From Bilabrum cf. latius (Eukaryota > Bigyra: Bicosoecida > Bigyra > Bicosoecida), in assembly GCA_965178125.1 (NCBI GenBank), contig OZ237737.1:434001-498000 (forward strand): a DNA stretch of 64,000 bases, read 5' to 3'. The notes below the pieces were generated by a model that was not told the DNA's origin, did no database searches, and saw only the letters and a list, made by a program, of their open reading frames with translations. Of the stretch, positions 37,901 to 49,696 are shown piece by piece. The position numbers and the translations under genes were made by a program. Numbering within the stretch: position 1 is the stretch's first letter; each line of letters opens with the position of its first letter.

Positions 37901-40900
37901 GGTTCCGATGGGTCCCCGTGAAGACGAGGGCAATCCGTGCACCAAAGCGAAGGCGTGCAGCGAACCGTCCTGCTTGGACTCATAGACCAAGTAGGTTCCG
38001 TTCATCGAGGCGTAGTTTTGCTGGGCGTAGACTCCATTCTTGTTGTGACCGTACACCACGTCATCACCCGATTCACCCTGCGGTACAGAAGCCTCGGCTG
38101 CAAGGGCTTCGTCCTCGCGGCCCTCGCTCCTCAAGATAGCTGCGGCCTTGGCAATGGACAGGCGTTCGTACCAGCCACCGAGGTGATGAGCTGCGACAGT
38201 GGCCGGGCTGGTGCTGACGATTTCGGGTGCCGAGACGTACAGGGCCGGCATCGTCTCACAACGCCCAGTAACGGGATCCCTTGCATAGTTTCCGGCGCAC
38301 TGGCACTCGGACACAGATTTGGCTCCCTCCTTTCTCGTGGTGGATCCACCGGGGCACTGAATGCACTCTGTGTTGTCGTCATCCGGAGCATAGGTGCCGG
38401 CGGGGCACTTGTTGCAGACGTGGTTGGGGCCGCTCGGGGCCTGGCCAGCTGGGCACTGGCACAAGAACCCCGCGGCATTGCTGGCAATCTCGCATCCGTG
38501 CCTGCATATGGACCCCGGCATACCTGCATCGCACAGGTCAGTGCGCGCCTCACACTGGCCAGTGGCGGGATTAAGGCGATGCAGGGGGTTGCTGCACACG
38601 CAGCTGGTGGAATCGGCCACGCTTGTGGCGCCCTGGGGACACGAGTCACATGAACTCGCCCCCACGTCGACAGAGAACGTGCCCGCTGCGCACTTCTTGC
38701 AGGCACCGGCCTCTTCGAATGTCCCCGGTGGGCAGCCGCACTGCGCCTCCGACGTGGCTCCAGCAGGGGAGGACAGGTGCCCCACCTCGCTGCCAGCGGG
38801 GGCGGCTCCGCAAGACTTCACTTCGTCCGCCTCAAAGTAGTACCCAGGCAGCGCGCCCTTGCAGGTCATCTCGATGTCGCTGTCACCGAGGCCCGCCAGT
38901 GAGCCGTCACCCGTCGGACCCTCGACCCTGTTCCAGCAGTTGGTGTCGCGCCCGTGCTCCGCTGTAGTCAGCGTATCGGGCAGGTTGATCGCGTTGGATC
39001 TGCATGCCAGCATTGGGTACACGTCAGCAGCCTCGCGAGCGCCCGCCAGGTACTCTGTCACCGCCTGGATGCTTCGGGCGGCGTGCCACTCGCCCTTGGT
39101 GCTCTTCCAGATGCTCTTGCCGTCGCTAGTGGTCCATAGCTGCTGAACGTCGTAAGCAGGGTTATCAATGAGGGAGAAGGTCCCACTGAGATCGAATCCG
39201 AGCTTGGCAGTGCCTGCCTCGCCGCTGAACGTAATTTGGAGGGACCCGCAGGCAAGGCGGTCGCACTTGTCGCTCCCGCTAGAGCTCGTACCAGACATGG
39301 AGCCGTGGTTAAGGTTGCACGCAACGCACGAATCGGGCCGAATAGGCTCGAACGCAGCGAACGTGTCGATCGGGCAGGCCTCGCAGTCCGCGTTGGAGCG
39401 TACGGCGCTCGATGCGACCGCGGGCTGGGTTCCTGCCGGGCACACGCAGGCCGAATCGCTATACGGACCATATCCAACGTCCGCAGGAGCCGTGTCTTGG
39501 CACACACACTGCACGTGGATGTCACCAGCCCCACCACTGCTGTAGTTGCCGGGCAATGCGATTGGATCTTGCTGCTCAACCGCAATGGGTCCCACGCTGG
39601 GCATGCTGCCGTTCGCCATGGTCTGGGGGGCCAGCTGCTCGCCGGGCAGGTTCCACGTGCTGTAGGTGCTCGCCTCGTCCCGCGGCTCCCTGGTCAAGTA
39701 CCAGTCGGTAGAGATGGCGCTGCCAGATCCTTGGCTAGAAGCAACGGCCCACATGTAAGAGTACAGGTGTGCCTCCCTCACCTTATGGCCATACACTGGA
39801 GAGCTGCCCTTGGAGGGAGCTTCCACGAGCCCGTAGTGTCCGTTGACCAGATCGCTAGCCATGCCGCTCACCTGCAACGCAAGGCAGGTCTGGGGCTGCA
39901 GGCCGGCACGCGTGAGCGGCTGCTCGGGACTGCCGACCGTGCGGGCAGTGCTTGCGGTCTGCTGGCCCTGATCGTCCTGGCACACCTCCTGCTTGCGCGA
40001 GCTGCCCGGGGCAGTGCTGTTGGCGGGACACTCGGTGCAAAATCCCTGCGAGCCGCTGTAGTCTGCGATGGTATCCTCGGGACACATGCACACCAGGCCA
40101 GCCTCAAAGGGCGAGTCGGACGCGCCCATGCTGATGGTCCTCGGCTTGTCCGTGGCCCGTCGCTGCAGGGTCACCACCCAGGCTGACCCCGTCCATCGCA
40201 TCGTGGAGAAGTCTGCCTCGGCCTTCCAGTGCGGCCGGCCCTCCACGAGGCCGCGCTGGCGCACGAGCACACCGAACGGGGAGCTGACCTTGGGGCACGG
40301 CAGCCTGCCACTACTCCTGGAGATGAGGATGGCGTGCTCCCTGGTGTCACCCGCGATGCGGGGAGTCGCTCGGACGGTGAGGTAGAACAGCTTACCGGGC
40401 TCGAGGTGCGTGGTGGGCAGCTCGTCATGCTCGGCCAGCGAGGCACTCGCAGTGACCGCGCCCGGGCTGCAGGGCACTCCGGTGACGTACGCGCGCGTGT
40501 CGATGGGCGAATCGTACCCGAGTACCTCCCTGGGTGGCGCGTCGTCAGAATGCAGAGCAACGTGGACGTCGATGTCGTTGCTGGTGGAGAGCCCGAGTGC
40601 CTCGGTGCCGCACGTAGACACGCCGATGCTGCCGCCTGCGGGTGCTACCACCCGCCACACGAAAGTGCGCACGTTTGCAGTGGCAAACACGGCAGTGTGC
40701 GTCTGCTGTAGGTCAAACACGGGGGCGTTGAGCAGACGCTCCCTGACGGATTCCTGGCAGCTGAACAGGGAGCAGCCGTGCCCCTTAATGCCGTCGCCGT
40801 ACTGGTCCGTGTACTCGATGGCCACAGCGCTCTCTGGCATGTCGCCGTTGATGCGGTCGACCGAGTCCAGGATGGAGTCCGGCCATCCTACCGTTGATTC

Positions 40901-42988
40901 CTTATGCTGGATGGCGAAGTAAGGACCAGAGAACTCCTCGCGGTGTCCGTCCCTGGACCCGTCACCGTCGTAGATATACGTGTAGCCGGGTGGAATGCCA
41001 TTGGCAGAAAATCCAACCGGTCGATTCTGCGCGTCCAGGCCCGTGTCGATGTAATGCGTGAGCTCCATCTGCTCGCCAACCTCGACGGTCACGAGCTGGA
41101 GGTCGCCCCGCTTGTCGGTTCCGCGGTAGTGCACCGGGTCCATGTCCGAGCGAGTGCCCAGCATCTGCGACGCAATGAAAAAGGCGAGATAGACTAGCAG
41201 TGCATACTTGAGTGCATCTCCTTGGCGTTCCCGACTTCAACTCGATCGAAAGCAGCTCTCATTCGTTCGTCTCACCAGCCATTCCCGGAAGTACCCTCCT
41301 GGGGTCTTGGCGCGGTTGGGGAGGGGTTTGAAGTCGGGGCCCTCCAGCGACACGCCCACGCACTGGTCCAGAGAAGCCTCCCTCTCTGCCTTGGCCCGCT
41401 GGGACGGGGCGGTATCGGGGGTCACCTGCAGCGGCTCGCGGCGCATGTCGTAGGGCGCCAGGGTGAACTCTGATCCGCTGGGGCTGCAGTCGGGGCACGA
41501 CGGGCTGGGGCCCTCGGGTGTGACGAGTGAAACTCGGTCTCTCGGCAGCCAGGTGCTGAACCACCTGTAGGCGCAGTGGAGGTTGTCGATAGGTGCTGTG
41601 CCGCTCCCCATGACCTCCATCTTGTTGCCGTACTCCGCCGCACCGTACGATGCGTGGTTGTAGCCGTAGTTGTGACCGATCTCCTGCGGGGCAACGATGG
41701 ACAAAAATGGACCAAAATCGAATCGTGCAGCGGCGCAGTCGCGGTGCGCGGCTGATGGCGCAACGCGCGGCAGGAATTATGTGACGAGTGCGATTCGGGC
41801 TGTGCTCACGTGCGCGACGACTGTCCGACCGAAGGCGGCGGGGTACGATCCGTGGTACCAGGACTGCTGCCCGATCATCACGCCCACCCCGCCAGCTTCC
41901 ATGAACCCCCCTGGAAGCCACCAGAGCACAAAGTCGAAGTTGCCAAGCAGGTCTGCGGCCTGCCCCTCAGTCGACTGGAGGAAGGCCTCCGAGGCGGTGC
42001 GGTAGCCGTTCTTGGGTGGGACCGTGTCGATCGTGACGGGGTCGTTGATGGTAACAGCGATGGAGAGCTTTCCTAGGCTCCACTCGTTGAGGGCGCGCAC
42101 GGCGGCGTTCACGTTGCGGGCGATCCCGGCCTTGTACGCCTCGTAGTCATCGCCGGAGGGATGCTCCTATCCGCGCCACTGCAGCAGCTGCACCACGGCG
42201 GTTCGCTCTCCCACATCAAGGCCCGCTTCTACCCAGCTGAACAGGCGTCGGTCAGCCCTGGATTGGTCAGCGCTGGCGCTACCCTTTGCCGTGAGGTCGC
42301 TCGGTGCGTTCAACACGTTGGTGACCCGTTCGCCGACAGGCTCGACAACCTTGGCTTCTTCGACGAGCAGCAGGTCTTTCCCATCGCCGCCCATTTCTAC
42401 GTCACCTGGGAGCAAGAAGCCTGTCAGGTGCAGCTGTGCGGGCGAGGCTGCGTGCTTGCGGAGGAGGTGCTCGACTTGTTCAGAAGCCGTCACGACGTCA
42501 GCTCGCCTCGGGTTCGTGCTCGCATACAGGTCGTGTGACTCCAACCGCACCCCATTTAGGACAGAATGAGCCGCAGGGCCGCTCTCGCGCACGGCTGCCA
42601 CGGGGTCGTCTTCAGGCACGCCGCCATCAGACAGCAGGACGGTCATGGGCGCAGAGCACAGCGGCTTTCCGGCGTCCACGACTGTTCCATCCGGCAGGGT
42701 GGACTTCCTTAGGTCTGGTACGCAATTCATGGAAATGGGATGCGATGCAAGGTCCGATATTTCTTGCTCCATGAATCCCTGGACGGACAGAGGCACAGAC
42801 GAGGCTTGGTATTCATGCACCGTGCGTTGAGCGAGTCGACGCCCTCCAACACCCTGCGAGTTGTAGTAGGAATAATTTCAGTGTAACAGAACAGGCTAAT
42901 GCAATTTAATTGCTGGAAGAGCGTGAGTTTTTCGCAGACATACCTCCTTGAGAAGCTCGAGAATATCCCGAGTTCCTTGCGCTGACAT
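25928..42988 (-). CDS. Giant M11-type metallopeptidase with Cys-rich/EGF repeats and C-terminal membrane anchor (about 5577 aa, 4 exons)
   Basis: Exons are 42988-42944, 42853-41810, 41683-41276 and 41164-25928, ending at TGA 25928-25930. The frame is continuous across many TAGs (42167, 37676, 36986, 36284, 35720, 34412, 34058, 32690, 30605, 27893, 26567 and others). After splicing, residues 363-373 read HEIGHNYGYNH, the zinc-binding HExxHxxGxxH motif of metzincins, in an M11/gametolysin-like context. Downstream are ephrin-receptor-like (GCC2/GCC3-type) Cys-rich repeats. EGF-like modules follow (CGANGACVEG-Q-CECF, CQCFDGFYGLAC), two Cys modules of the NGxExDIDCG type (near 27330 and 26800) and a Ser/Thr-rich repeat. 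A single hydrophobic helix, GIAMVAVGVAFIVAVVAAFYLF, lies about 60 residues before the end. Likely a type I cell-surface protease or adhesin. No clear signal peptide is seen, so the 5' end may be incomplete. Confidence 0.8.
27001..27165 (-). repeat. 60-bp tandem repeat, Ser/Thr-rich linker
   Basis: Almost identical 60-bp units start at 27001, 27061 and 27121 (the third partial). In frame they encode a 20-residue unit rich in Ser, Thr, Ala and Pro (TTMSAGASVSPS) in the extracellular stalk of the giant protein. The surrounding 26880-27000 region is related but more diverged. Confidence 0.85.
41165..41275 (-). other. Intron 3 of the giant M11 gene (111 nt)
   Basis: The donor is GTGAGA after GAATGGCTG, and the acceptor is GTCGCAG before ATGCTG with a pyrimidine tract (CTCGCCTTTTTC). 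It removes an in-frame TGA near 41244 and keeps phase 0. Confidence 0.75.
41684..41809 (-). other. Intron 2 of the giant M11 gene (126 nt)
   Basis: The donor is GTGAGC directly after the CAC codon of the first zinc-binding His; the acceptor is CCGCAG directly before GAG of the catalytic Glu. It removes an in-frame TAA (about 41774). Splicing restores HEIGH; reading through would give a false QE motif. Confidence 0.88.
42854..42943 (-). other. Intron 1 of the giant M11 gene (90 nt)
   Basis: The donor is GTATGT after AAGGAG and the acceptor is CTCGCAG. The sequence is AT-rich compared with its flanks. Phase-0 splicing gives a first exon starting with ATG at 42988. Confidence 0.7.
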
Positions 42989-43824
42989 CGTGGCACGCGC
43001 CCTCAGAATACTGAGCCTGTCAGCAGCGATGCTTGCACCTTTAGCAAAGTCATGCTACGTATCATGTCCATCGATCTAAGCTAGCCATCGATTGAGCCTT
43101 TCACTCATCTCGTGGGCGAGACTGACCGATGATTCGGCTGGATCTGCGACATTGACTTGTGCAGTAGCCTGTACGAAAACAGCCGCCGATACAGCGGCAG
43201 TCACGTATCGAATCAATCGCATGATCCACCTTCCCAAACTAGCTCCTCTTTGTTGCCACAGAGACGCAAAGGAATTGATGAGAATGTGGATTTATTGTAA
43301 GTTACGCACCGTGAGACAGCAGCGTGATTGGCGACCCGTACCATTCGTCACACATTGCAGGATCGCGCAGGATCGTGCAATGCAGTAACTCGGAGTCACA
43401 AAAATGAAGACGCCCCATTAAAGCAGACGCTCCTCAAGGAGCCCAACCAGCAGCCATGGAGCATTCATCAAGGGGTTTGCATAGTGGTGCTCGGACGCGT
43501 GAGAACCCGGTAGCGGGTGTGCCGATCTCGTCTCCATCCCACTTACCACGGAGCGCCGCTGACGCGACTTCCAGCCAAAGCTAGATGCCTCCTAGGCTTC
43601 CACGGTCACCGTATATTGACAAATAGATAGCACTTGCTAAGCTGGTGAGTCCAGGTGCGCCAGTAGGCGGGCCTGTACCTCATCCCTAGTCGAAGCGACG
43701 GAGAGCAGACGTCGACATGAGGGCTATTGAAGGACTGGAAGGCGTTGGTTACAAGTAGTTTGCAGATCCGCGCATATTGGAAGCGAGTCGTAGGGCATTC
43801 ATGAGATAGATAAGCCCAGAGACC
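42989..43824. other. Divergent intergenic region
   Basis: This 836-bp gap separates the giant minus-strand gene from the TBC gene. It is AT-richer and has no convincing frame. It probably holds both promoters and perhaps a missing 5' exon with signal peptide of the giant gene; a hydrophobic ATG-led peptide begins near 43064 on the minus strand but is out of frame with exon 1. Confidence 0.4.
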
Positions 43825-45555
43825 ATGGGAAGTTCCACGCCAGGCGGATACCGCAGTACCGGTGCCGGTCTGGAAGTCCACGCAGCTCGATCTGGCGGCA
43901 GCTCATTACAAGATCAAAGGATCGGAATATCTTCAGCTGCTGCATCGGCACGCGACTCGAGTGTTGCGGGTGGCAGCGAATCCAGCTCAGGTTAGGAGGA
44001 GGCAGCCCTTTCTGAAGCCACACAAAATTCAAGGGCCGCTCGCTTGCGGCTGGAAAACATCCGGTTGCGAAAGTGGCGGGGAATGCTCCTCTACTGGGAC
44101 TACTTTCGTGGCAACAATCCTGGCAAGATAAAGTCGAGGTGCCGGAAAGGCATTCCAGACGCAGTCCGGGCCCAGGCCTGGGCAGCTCTGCTCGGGCTGC
44201 CGCCCGACGGCGGCGCGCAAGCGTACATTGGCGGCGGGCAGACCTTGTACCCCGGTACCAGTGCATCTTCGAGTGGTAGCAATGGCCCTGGTGCGGCCTC
44301 AGCTGCACTGGCGCAAGCACCACTTTCGCACGGGAGCGCTCTATCCGCTGCACCGGCGGGGGAAACCGGAGCAAGATCAGCAGCAAGATCAGCAGCAAGA
44401 TCAGCAGCAAGCCAAGCCGGTGCACCCGAGGCCGACGGTGGTGTGTATCCCTTGAGAATATCTGCGCAGGCGGCGAGTGCACCGGCGGCGGCGGCGGTGA
44501 GAGGTGCGAGCGGGGCAGGCGCACACGCCCCCCCCACACTAGAGCTAGCTGGGGGAGGAAGGCACGACCCTATCCGCCCAGATATACTGAGCAATCCAGA
44601 AAGCACGCCCAGCTACAGAGTGCTCCTCGCGAGGGGACCTTGCATCGGCAGCGAGGCACTCTCTCCAAGCGCGGTGATCGACGTAGACATCGCGCGCACG
44701 TATCCGGCCCAGCCACTCTTTCACGCTTCCTTGGGCTCGGCCTCCAGCCACGGTCAGACTGCCCTCAGGAACATCCTACGGGCCTACGCCACACTGGACC
44801 CGCACGTGGGGTACTGTCAGGGCATGGCCTTCCTGGCCGCGATGCTGCTCTCCTATATGCCTGAAGAGAGGGCATTCTACGCCTTCGTTGCACTGATGGC
44901 GCAGCCCCCGACCAGGATGGCGGGCATGTTCACTCACGACCTGGGCATGGTCAGGGTCAAGCAGCACCAGCTGAGGAAGGGCATCGAGAAGTGCCTCCCC
45001 AAGGTGCACGCTGCCCTACTCAAGCACGACGTGAACGAGTCGATGTGGGCCACGCACTGGGTGCTCACGGCACTCTCACACAGCTTCCCGTTCGCCGTGG
45101 TTGCCAGGTTGTGGGACGCTTTCCTCTCCGAAGGATGGAAGGCTGTGCTGCGGTTCTGCCTCGCGGTTCTGGCCGTGTTTGCGCCGGAGATCGAAGACAG
45201 CGAGTCGTTTGAAGAACTCATGGGTGTACTGGGCACCATCCCGCAGGTGCTTAAGGCCAGATTGGACAACCCAGAAGGGTTAGAAGGGTCAGAGAGGGAA
45301 TCGGATCGAACGAGACGGGAGCCGCTGACTGTGGATGGGCTCGCGCAGCTGGCTTGGAGCATGCCGCTTGTCTCGCGAGAGCTGGCCGTTTGGGAGCAGG
45401 AGGGCTTGGAAGAGCTTGCAAAGCAGAGAGAGAAGGACAAGGCAAGACAGGCCGCTGCAGAGGTCAGGCGGCAGGCCAGGGCAGCCGCCAAAGCGCAGCA
45501 GAAGCTGGACGAAGAGGCCAGATCGAAGGCCGTGGAGGGTGCCCCTTCGTCGTGA
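43825..45555 (+). CDS. TBC-domain Rab GTPase-activating protein (576 aa)
   Basis: The frame runs from ATG at 43825 to TGA 45553-45555, with one TAG near 43993. After a Ser/Gly-rich leader, residues about 85-125 read RLRKWRGMLLYWDYF and RKGIPDAVRAQAWAALLG, the typical TBC entry. An Ala/Ser/Gly-rich insertion (about 130-275) with a CAGCAAGAT-type repeat near 44370-44405 interrupts the domain. It resumes with VIDVDIARTYP, carrying the catalytic Arg finger of the IxxDxxR motif, at about 284-294, and GYCQGMAF with the Gln finger at about 330. WVLTALSHSFPF and RLWDAFLSEG follow. Both catalytic residues are present, so it should stimulate GTP hydrolysis on a Rab. The C-terminus is a charged coiled coil. 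Confidence 0.92.
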
Positions 45556-45889
45556 GCTCTTCCATGCACGTCTGGTGCCACAGAGCATCGCTGTGATAGT
45601 GGATTGGACACCGGATGGGTGGTAGGATGAGACACAAAAATTGACCTCTGAAGATCATCCTTTCTGTACACTTATGTCTGCCTCGTTTGCATGCAGGCGT
45701 CTGGCATCTAGATCTGGATTCCGGCTTGGGGCGGCTTCGCCGACCTGTGGGGTTGGCCTTCCCAAGATTAGTTGAGAGGATCGCTGATTCGGTCGGGCCA
45801 TCCCCTCCCCCCCTTCTCTTTCGCCCGAAATGACGGTTTGAGCCAAGCAGGCAGCGCATGCGCGCCTCCCAGTCGCGATGGTGCCAGGC
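45556..45889. other. Convergent 3' intergenic region
   Basis: 334 bp lie between the TGA of the TBC gene and the TAA of the minus-strand hydrolase-like gene. No motif or frame is supported. Confidence 0.5.
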
Positions 45890-48800
45890 TTATTGCCTGC
45901 CGTAGCTCGACTGGGCACCCGCTGCGGCCATCTTGGCTAGCCTCCGCTGTTTCCACTGCTCTCTTTCTGCATCCCTCAAGTACTAAACCATCTGTGATAT
46001 ATGCTTTGAGGCCGCCTGCCAGTCGGGCTCCATCTCGCCGCCCCCAATGTCAGGAATGATGCGGGCCAGGTTGGGCTTCTGCCCGCCATACTGCACGGTC
46101 GGGCCCAAGGTCCACTTGTGGGCGTGACCCCACTCCGGTACTGCCACGGCGCCCGCAGGCACGCGAATATCACCGCTTAGTGTGCGGCATTTCCTGTCTT
46201 CGCCCTTCTCCATCTTGTGCTTGGGGGTGAGGCAGCCCACGGGGAATGCGCTCTGCCGCTCCATCGAGGGCCGCAACAGCTGCTCCCATTCCTAAGACGT
46301 TTCCATCTGCCGACTCCACAAGATGTGCCTCAGGACTTGGACGCGTGCCGTGTCCTTGGCTGACAGGGGAGTCCTGTGCAGCTCCAGGCCCAGATCATCG
46401 GCATCCGCCAGCTTCTTGGCATCACCCTCCAGCCGCTTCACCGCAGGTTGTTCCCCGGCGAAGGGGTTGATGAGGGAGTCGAGCAGCAGGGGCACGCTAG
46501 GGGTGGCCCTGTACTTGGCGCGCAAGCCTGCAACGAACACCGCACCACGCCACGCCTCATCCCCGTTCGGCATGGAATCCATCAGCTCCTGCACCTCCTT
46601 GTCCAGTCTTGGCCTGATCAGCTCACGGACAGCAGTCCCATCGCCCTCCTCCCCCGTGGGCTCGCTGGGAGTAGTGGGCATGAGGGAGCTCCAGTACCAG
46701 CTCTGGCTGATCTCGGTGTATGCCTTGCGGTTCGACGGGGTGCCGACCCGCTTGGATCCCGCGGCCTCGTCCCACACGTTCTCCTCAAAGCAGTTGGGCA
46801 GGTCATCGGGGTGCACAAGGAACTTGCCCTGGGGCAAGGAGCTGTCCAACTTGGCAGACAGAACAGCTGGCGTCATGCGCAGCACCTCCGCCGATGGCTG
46901 AGTCACAAGCACTTCCACTGGGCAGCTGAGCCTGGCCGGCGATAGGAGTCCTCGGATGACTCGGTGAAGGCCGCTCATCGCCACAGAGTCGTGATTGTGC
47001 GCCCTCCAAGGCACTTCTGGACTGAGGTCGAACATAGTCAGCTCTGCCAGCTCTTGCTCGTCTGGCATGACGTCCTTTAGGTGCTATTGCGCCTCGTGCA
47101 TGGCCTGCGCTCGCTTGGGGCAGGGCTTCTTTGCAAAGGTGGTGCCGTGGGAGTCAACTTCGATGCAGCCAGATCGTACCAAGGCCTCGCGAGCCAGCCG
47201 CCGCGCATCCGCGCACAGCTGCATGATGTACCTTCGCTCTACGGTGGGCAGGGGCACGACCCTCCCGTGCGGACCCATGGCCCGCGCGAGCGGCTGGCTC
47301 TCTCGCATCGCTCGGATGAATCCGCGTGCCGGATACACGGGGCTGTTCACGTCGTCAGAGTCTACTGAGCGGAGAGACAAGCCAGCTCCGCGCGTTTCCT
47401 CTTTCTTCTGCTGCACCGTGGGGTCCATAGCTCTGGAAATCGCCCTGGTTCGCTCCCTGATCTGGTGCCTCGATGCAGGGGTCCCTCTTGACCTGTCATC
47501 GGAATTCATCTGGGCCACCTTCCACTCCTGATACGATGCCTCGCTGGCAGCCGAGTACAAGCACACGAGATAATTCTTGATCCGGAGGCATTCCTGCTGC
47601 TGGATAATGTACTCTGCGCGTCGGCTCAGCGAAGCCGCGCGCTGGGACTCCTTGGCTCCTGTGCGACCAGCCTCGTAGAGGGCGGGGCCAGACCTCGCGT
47701 CTCCGATCAGCGTGTCGATTGAGAACTGTCGCAGGGCCGGACTGTGCGCAAAGGCGGCGTCCTTCACGAGTCTGTCCATCCACAGGTGGTTCGCCGTCAC
47801 TTCGATGGGCCTCGCTCGCGCAGGCAGCGCCATGGTCGTGTTATCCTCGTACGGGCGCTGGTGCGGCATCGCTCCGATCAGCTCCAAGAATCGCTGCATG
47901 TGGTAGCCGCCAGCGAACGGTTTCTGTGCCCCACTGTCCACCTCGATCGTGTATTTCTTGACGATGTCTAGCAAGCTCTTCGGCAGAGGGTGAAAGAACA
48001 TGGGATCCCTCACCCCAATGGCAGCCATCGGGTCCCTCCCCAGAGCGTCCTTCTGCCTTCGCAGCCGGGCAGACAGCAGGTCGTCCTGCACGATGCAAGT
48101 GCGGCTGTCGAGCGGAAGCTTCGCCCTAGTGGCCTGCTGGGTGGCCAGGATGGGCCCGCTCTCCGAGACGGACACGTTCCTGGCCGTCACAACGCCCTTG
48201 CTGTTCACGGGAAAGTGGTTGAACGGAAGCAGCGGGTCCAGCAGGACAACACCAGAAACAGCACCCGCGTTCCTGGCGGCAAAATGCAGGGTGGACAGCC
48301 AGTTCATGTGGGCGCCGACCAGTATAACAGGGTCGTCGGACTGCACGGTGGATCGCAGCACAGCGGTGAGCTCCCTTGATTCGAGCTCGGGAGTCGGCGC
48401 GAACGGAAGCCGGACTCCCGTGAAAGGCGCGTAGGGAGAGGGGATAGGCCTCCGGACGGTAAGCGCCATCCTGTGGCAGAGCATGTGGTCAAAATCCAGC
48501 AGCGCGTTCTGCAATGTCTGCTAGCTCTCGCTGTGCGCGTCGGCGTACCCGTGCGTTGGGTCCATGGCGCCGTACAGCCAGGCGTGTTCCTTCTTTAATC
48601 GTTGCTGTTGAGAGGCACGCAGCCGCCTGAGGATCCCAGAGGGGTCTGTCTTGTCGTTGAGGTTGTCGATTCCACCAAAGGTGCGCATCGTGTCGAACTC
48701 CTTGCGGCCTTTCTCACACTCCTCCTCGCTGCCCGGGTTGCCGTGCGCCCGCGCGAGCACTTTGAGCATGTTCTCGACGAAATCCTTCCCATTTTCCGAG

Positions 48801-49696
48801 CTCTTGATCATGCCAATGGCCCTGGTACCGGCTGCGATGGGATCCATGACCTTGCGATCCTCTTCCTTGGAGTTCTGCTTGTGCTTCGGATCCGCGCCAC
48901 TTGGGCTGCCACTGCTGCCTGCAGTGCTGCCTTGGTCCGAGCCATTCGAGCCGACCTTGCTGCCGCCCGCTCTGGCCTTGATGTGCTCCCCATTGGTGAC
49001 TACTTTGTCGATTTCATCCAGCACTGCGTGCGTGGCCCTGACTAGTGCGCTCGCTCGCTCCGTGTCGCTCGTTCGAACCATCATGGGGTCGATCATGTGC
49101 TTGCTCTGAAAGGAGCGCATGAACGACTTCGAGGCTGCCTCTAGTGCATTAAATCGATCCACCGGTTTTGCGCCTGCAGCGTCGCGGTAGTCGGCAGCGA
49201 TGATTGGGCCGGCATCCGGCCCCAGGCCTGCGTGCTCATACGCCACGACTCTTACGGTGCGGCCCAGGGCGCGCATCAGCGGTGCTGCCATGGTGATTGT
49301 ACCGGCGTTGATTACGACGACTGGTCCCGAGGGAGGTCCCGTTTCCCACACACGAATGGCGTACCTTCTGCCGCCGTGCTTGAACTCCACGACACGCCTG
49401 CGCGTGTGCGGCGCCGGCCCGTCCTCCAAATTGTCGAAAATGGGCTCCTGCTCTGCTAACCGAGGATCCTGAAGATTCTAGAAGATCTATGATAGCTCAG
49501 GCATGAGCCCCTTCTTGGTTGGGGGTAGCGAAGGAAGGAACGACAACGACTGCGACCTAAAGACGCGCGGCAGCTGCGAACAAACGCCGAGCATCGCGCT
49601 CTTTGACTCCCAGTTGTAGAAATCCCACTCCAAATCTCTTAGATAGCTATTTACGAACGTTGCTGCTAGTCCATACAGGACCAAGCGCCTCCACAT
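45890..49696 (-). CDS. Membrane-anchored alpha/beta-hydrolase-like protein (1268 aa)
   Basis: The frame runs from ATG at 49696 to TAA 45890-45892, one of two genes here ending in TAA. TAGs lie at 49487, near 49478, 48521, 47084, 46292 and 45983. Residues 1-18 (WRRLVLYGLAATFVNSYL) look like a signal anchor. Residues about 100-150 show an alpha/beta-hydrolase opening: a Val-rich strand, then a GTITMAAPLMRAL oxyanion-type turn and VVAYEHAGLG. At about 455-465 the expected nucleophile elbow reads VGAHMNWLS, without the usual Gly-x-Ser-x-Gly, followed by VSGVVLLDPLLPF. A low-complexity insertion (about 215-300) separates these halves. The C-terminal 700 residues are charged and unlike any family I know. 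It may be a catalytically dead hydrolase fold. Confidence 0.65.

Noticed and set aside
41240-41250. In-frame TGA as a selenocysteine or reassigned TGA
   Set aside because: The TGA lies inside a 111-nt segment with a GTGAGA donor and a pyrimidine-tract CAG acceptor, so it is intronic. TGA ends the other genes.
41237-41704. QExxH variant of the M11 zinc motif
   Set aside because: It appears only if the 126-nt intron is read through; splicing at good GT-AG sites gives the regular HExxH motif and removes an in-frame TAA.
43862-44131. Plus-strand frame with a protein-like look before the TBC domain
   Set aside because: The frame from ATG 43825 runs directly into the TBC domain through one TAG; this alternative frame does not connect to any domain.
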